The translations under genes were made by a program, and so were the position numbers. The notes under the pieces are model-generated. The model worked only from the letters and a program-made list of their open reading frames with translations. It was not told where the DNA came from and did no database searches. Shown here in pieces: positions 6,075 through 7,206 of a stretch of 7,206 bases of DNA. The stretch is from JAUVKA01 sp964465145 (GTDB lineage: Bacteria; Bacteroidota; Bacteroidia; Bacteroidales; UBA12481): the NCBI GenBank assembly GCA_964465145.1, contig CAYXJR010000141.1, positions 1 through 7,206 of the forward strand, in the 5' to 3' direction. Position 1 is the first letter of the stretch, and each line of letters starts with the position of its first letter.

Positions 6075-6926
6075 TTAAAAACTGGAGCCTTTCCATAATC
6101 CTGACAAGTTCCAAAGCCTCCAATTTCTCTCATCATCTCGATAACTCAATGACCATGGGCTTATTGATGTAGCTTCCCAATTTGCCAAGATCAAAAAGTC
6201 ACGGATTCTACTTTTAAGTTTGGAGGCAATAGAATGTCTTACCAAGCTGGCCGTTAGGTTTCCTGGACCGGTTGTGGACTGTATTTCAAGTCGTCCTTCT
6301 GCACAACTCAATAGAATACGTGTTGCCCGATCCAGTGCCAAGCGAATTACCTGATGATAAGCGGGGGCTATTAGCGGATTGTTATTCACATAAAAGATCC
6401 AATCAGGTGAATATGCGCGCTTCCTTATAAAAATATCAGGGTTGACCATCGTCCCGGTGCCTGTGTCATAACAAAGAGGCTGTATCTTCAGCTTGTTATC
6501 TTGAAAGAAATGGTTGCAATCCGTTCCTTGATAAATTTCATCAGCGTCTACGTAAAATCCACCATGTATAAGGATGTAACAAAGACGGAAATAGTCACAT
6601 CGCATTGCCGGATGATGGCACCGATCGAATGCAGCAACGTAAGAATCGCCAAGTCTTTTTGAAATGAACTGCCGGGCTCCGGTGTTATCAAACAAGACTC
6701 TCTTGAATCCTTGATTTTTTAGCGGTTCCCAGGTATCAAGGCAATCTTGGACATCTTCTGGTATATTTTCAAAGTCATGCCAAAACTGCACAATAACCTT
6801 TGGTATGTCAGTTCTGCTAGACGAATTCTCTATCGGAATAGCTTCTTGAACGAGCTCTCGAATATGGCTAGAGCGCAAGTTGTCGTCTTCGGCAATGTGA
6901 AAGGGATCATTGACAGAATGCATCAT
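6075..6926 (-). CDS. GT32-type glycosyltransferase with DXD motif
   Basis: The 283-residue protein belongs to the family of sugar-nucleotide glycosyltransferases with a DXD region (GT32, related to yeast Och1-type and capsule transferases). It shows IPKVIVQFWH (41-50), matching the usual IPKIIHQxW strand; MRCDYFRLCYILIHGGFYVDAD (108-129, quoted here as its two halves RCDYFRLCYIL and HGGFYVDAD) with Asp127 and Asp129 as the metal/nucleotide DXD; and TGPGNLT (219-225), a conserved late loop. No signal peptide or membrane segment is obvious, so it probably acts in the cytoplasm or at the inner face of the membrane. The frame opens with ATGATG; the second ATG (6921-6923) is better spaced from a GGGAAG ribosome-site candidate. 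It is the first gene of the two-gene minus-strand unit and likely adds a sugar to the same glycan that the downstream fusion protein acts on. Donor and acceptor cannot be read from sequence. Confidence 0.88.
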   Translation of the reverse strand: MMHSVNDPFHIAEDDNLRSSHIRELVQEAIPIENSSSRTDIPKVIVQFWHDFENIPEDVQDCLDTWEPLKNQGFKRVLFDNTGARQFISKRLGDSYVAAFDRCHHPAMRCDYFRLCYILIHGGFYVDADEIYQGTDCNHFFQDNKLKIQPLCYDTGTGTMVNPDIFIRKRAYSPDWIFYVNNNPLIAPAYHQVIRLALDRATRILLSCAEGRLEIQSTTGPGNLTASLVRHSIASKLKSRIRDFLILANWEATSISPWSLSYRDDERNWRLWNLSGLWKGSSF

Positions 6927-7051
6927 CTACTTCCCAAATTATGTAATTAACGTTGAAGCTCTTGGAACTTTCATCTTTATTTGGATATATCAATGAAATC
7001 AATGCGATTAATTTAGAAAGCTTTATAAGTCATAACGTTATCATATTTTAA
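6927..7051. other. AT-rich upstream region of the glycan unit
   Basis: This stretch lies ahead of the GT32 gene on the minus strand and should contain its promoter. I see a weak possible sigma-70-like pair (TTGATT, 17 bases, TAAAGA on the minus strand) but no convincing Bacteroidota-type TAnnTTTG box. A perfect 10-bp palindrome ATAACGTTAT at 7032-7041 could be a regulator site; a sequence this short and AT-rich can also arise by chance. No gene was recognised. Confidence 0.3.
6930..6935 (-). promoter_or_regulatory. Candidate ribosome-binding site of the GT32 gene
   Basis: Read on the minus strand, GGGAAG precedes ATGATG with three bases before the first ATG and six before the second. The spacing favours initiation at the second Met (6923). 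The match to a Shine-Dalgarno core is only moderate. Confidence 0.35.
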
Positions 7052-7150
7052 TTTTTCAGTTGGTTCTCACGCTTGCTGAACGGACCGGGCTATGACCTGT
7101 GGCCGCCCTGTTTTGATTTTTATAGCCATGTATCCGGCCATTGGTTATAG
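7052..7150 (+). pseudogene. Short coding-like remnant, 3' end of an unidentified gene
   Basis: After a stop at 7049-7051 the plus frame is open for 32 codons and ends with TAG at 7148-7150. The product includes WFSRLLNGPGYDLWPP and ends SHVSGHWL. Its composition changes sharply from the AT-rich DNA on its left to GC-rich, codon-like DNA, and the terminator-like hairpin begins 18 bases after the stop. No start codon or ribosome site is visible, so if real it is the truncated tail of a gene. The opposite strand is also open for a similar length (starting MAGYMAIKIKTGRPQ), so coding direction is not settled. I do not recognise either product. Confidence 0.25.
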
Positions 7151-7167
7151 CTTATTGTTGAACTAAA

Positions 7168-7192
7168 CCCCGCCAAAGCGGGGTAGCTTTTT
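7168..7192 (+). terminator. Intrinsic terminator-like hairpin
   Basis: CCCCGC (7168-7173) pairs with GCGGGG (7178-7183) around a CAAA loop, preceded by AAA and followed by TAGC and then five T residues (7188-7192). The stem is strong but the T-run begins four bases late, so termination may be modest. It would end transcripts arriving from the left, including any from the remnant at 7052-7150. Confidence 0.45.
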
Positions 7193-7203
7193 AGTGCTAC
7201 CCC
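7180..7203. repeat. Second hairpin, overlapping the first
   Basis: GGGGTAGC (7180-7187) is perfectly complementary to GCTACCCC (7196-7203), with the loop TTTTTAGT. It uses the same GGGG that closes the first hairpin, so only one of the two can form at a time. Confidence 0.6.
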
Positions 7204-7206
7204 TAA

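Noticed and set aside
6747..6950. Plus-strand open frame of 67 codons opposite the GT32 gene start.
   Set aside because: It is antisense to conserved GT32 coding sequence and has no ribosome site or recognisable product.
1641..7047. Shared TGATAACGTT-like sequence after istB and near 7036, read as paired ends of one element.
   Set aside because: The shared core is about 10 bp, AT-rich and partly self-palindromic; flanking similarity is poor. Chance is the simpler explanation.

Overview
The window looks like a mobile-element-rich accessory region, most likely from a member of the Bacteroidota. That guess rests on the style of two transposition modules: an IS21 pair whose IstA remnant carries the VKYVKYNFLRGR stretch, and an IS91-type transposase whose start overlaps the stop of a tyrosine recombinase by four bases (ATGA). 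It is an inference from remembered family style, not from a search. No rRNA, tRNA, CRISPR array or replication gene is visible.

Left part (1-1760, + strand): an IS21-family remnant. The IstA frame is cut at its 5' end at about position 71-77, beside an 11-bp inverted repeat, so only the Mu-transposase-like C-terminal part (95-889) remains. IstB (894-1640) is full length but has an altered P-loop. Three imperfect 23-bp units at 1688-1756 may belong to the IS right end.

Middle part (1810-3750): a minus-strand tyrosine-recombinase C-terminal fragment (1810-2064) and a plus-strand one (2060-2227) meet head to head at a perfect 32-bp palindrome (2030-2061). Both are broken at the same catalytic box, just before Arg-His. 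The plus-strand fragment runs by ATGA overlap into a complete IS91-type HUH/Y2 transposase (2224-3372). The 376 bp after it hold several hairpins, a possible IS91 origin end and a doubtful 39-residue ORF.

Right part (3749-6926, minus strand): a two-gene glycan unit transcribed right to left. The first gene is a GT32-type glycosyltransferase with a DXD motif. After 67 bp comes a 752-residue protein that joins three domains: a GT25-type glycosyltransferase, a sulfotransferase-like P-loop domain, and a licheninase-type GH16 domain with an intact E-x-D-x-E active site. No signal peptide is evident. The pair probably builds or remodels a surface glycan. The far right (6927-7206) holds the unit's upstream region, a short coding-like remnant, and two overlapping, mutually exclusive hairpins, the first of which resembles an intrinsic terminator.

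The most unusual items are the three-domain enzyme and the palindromic junction between the two broken recombinases.
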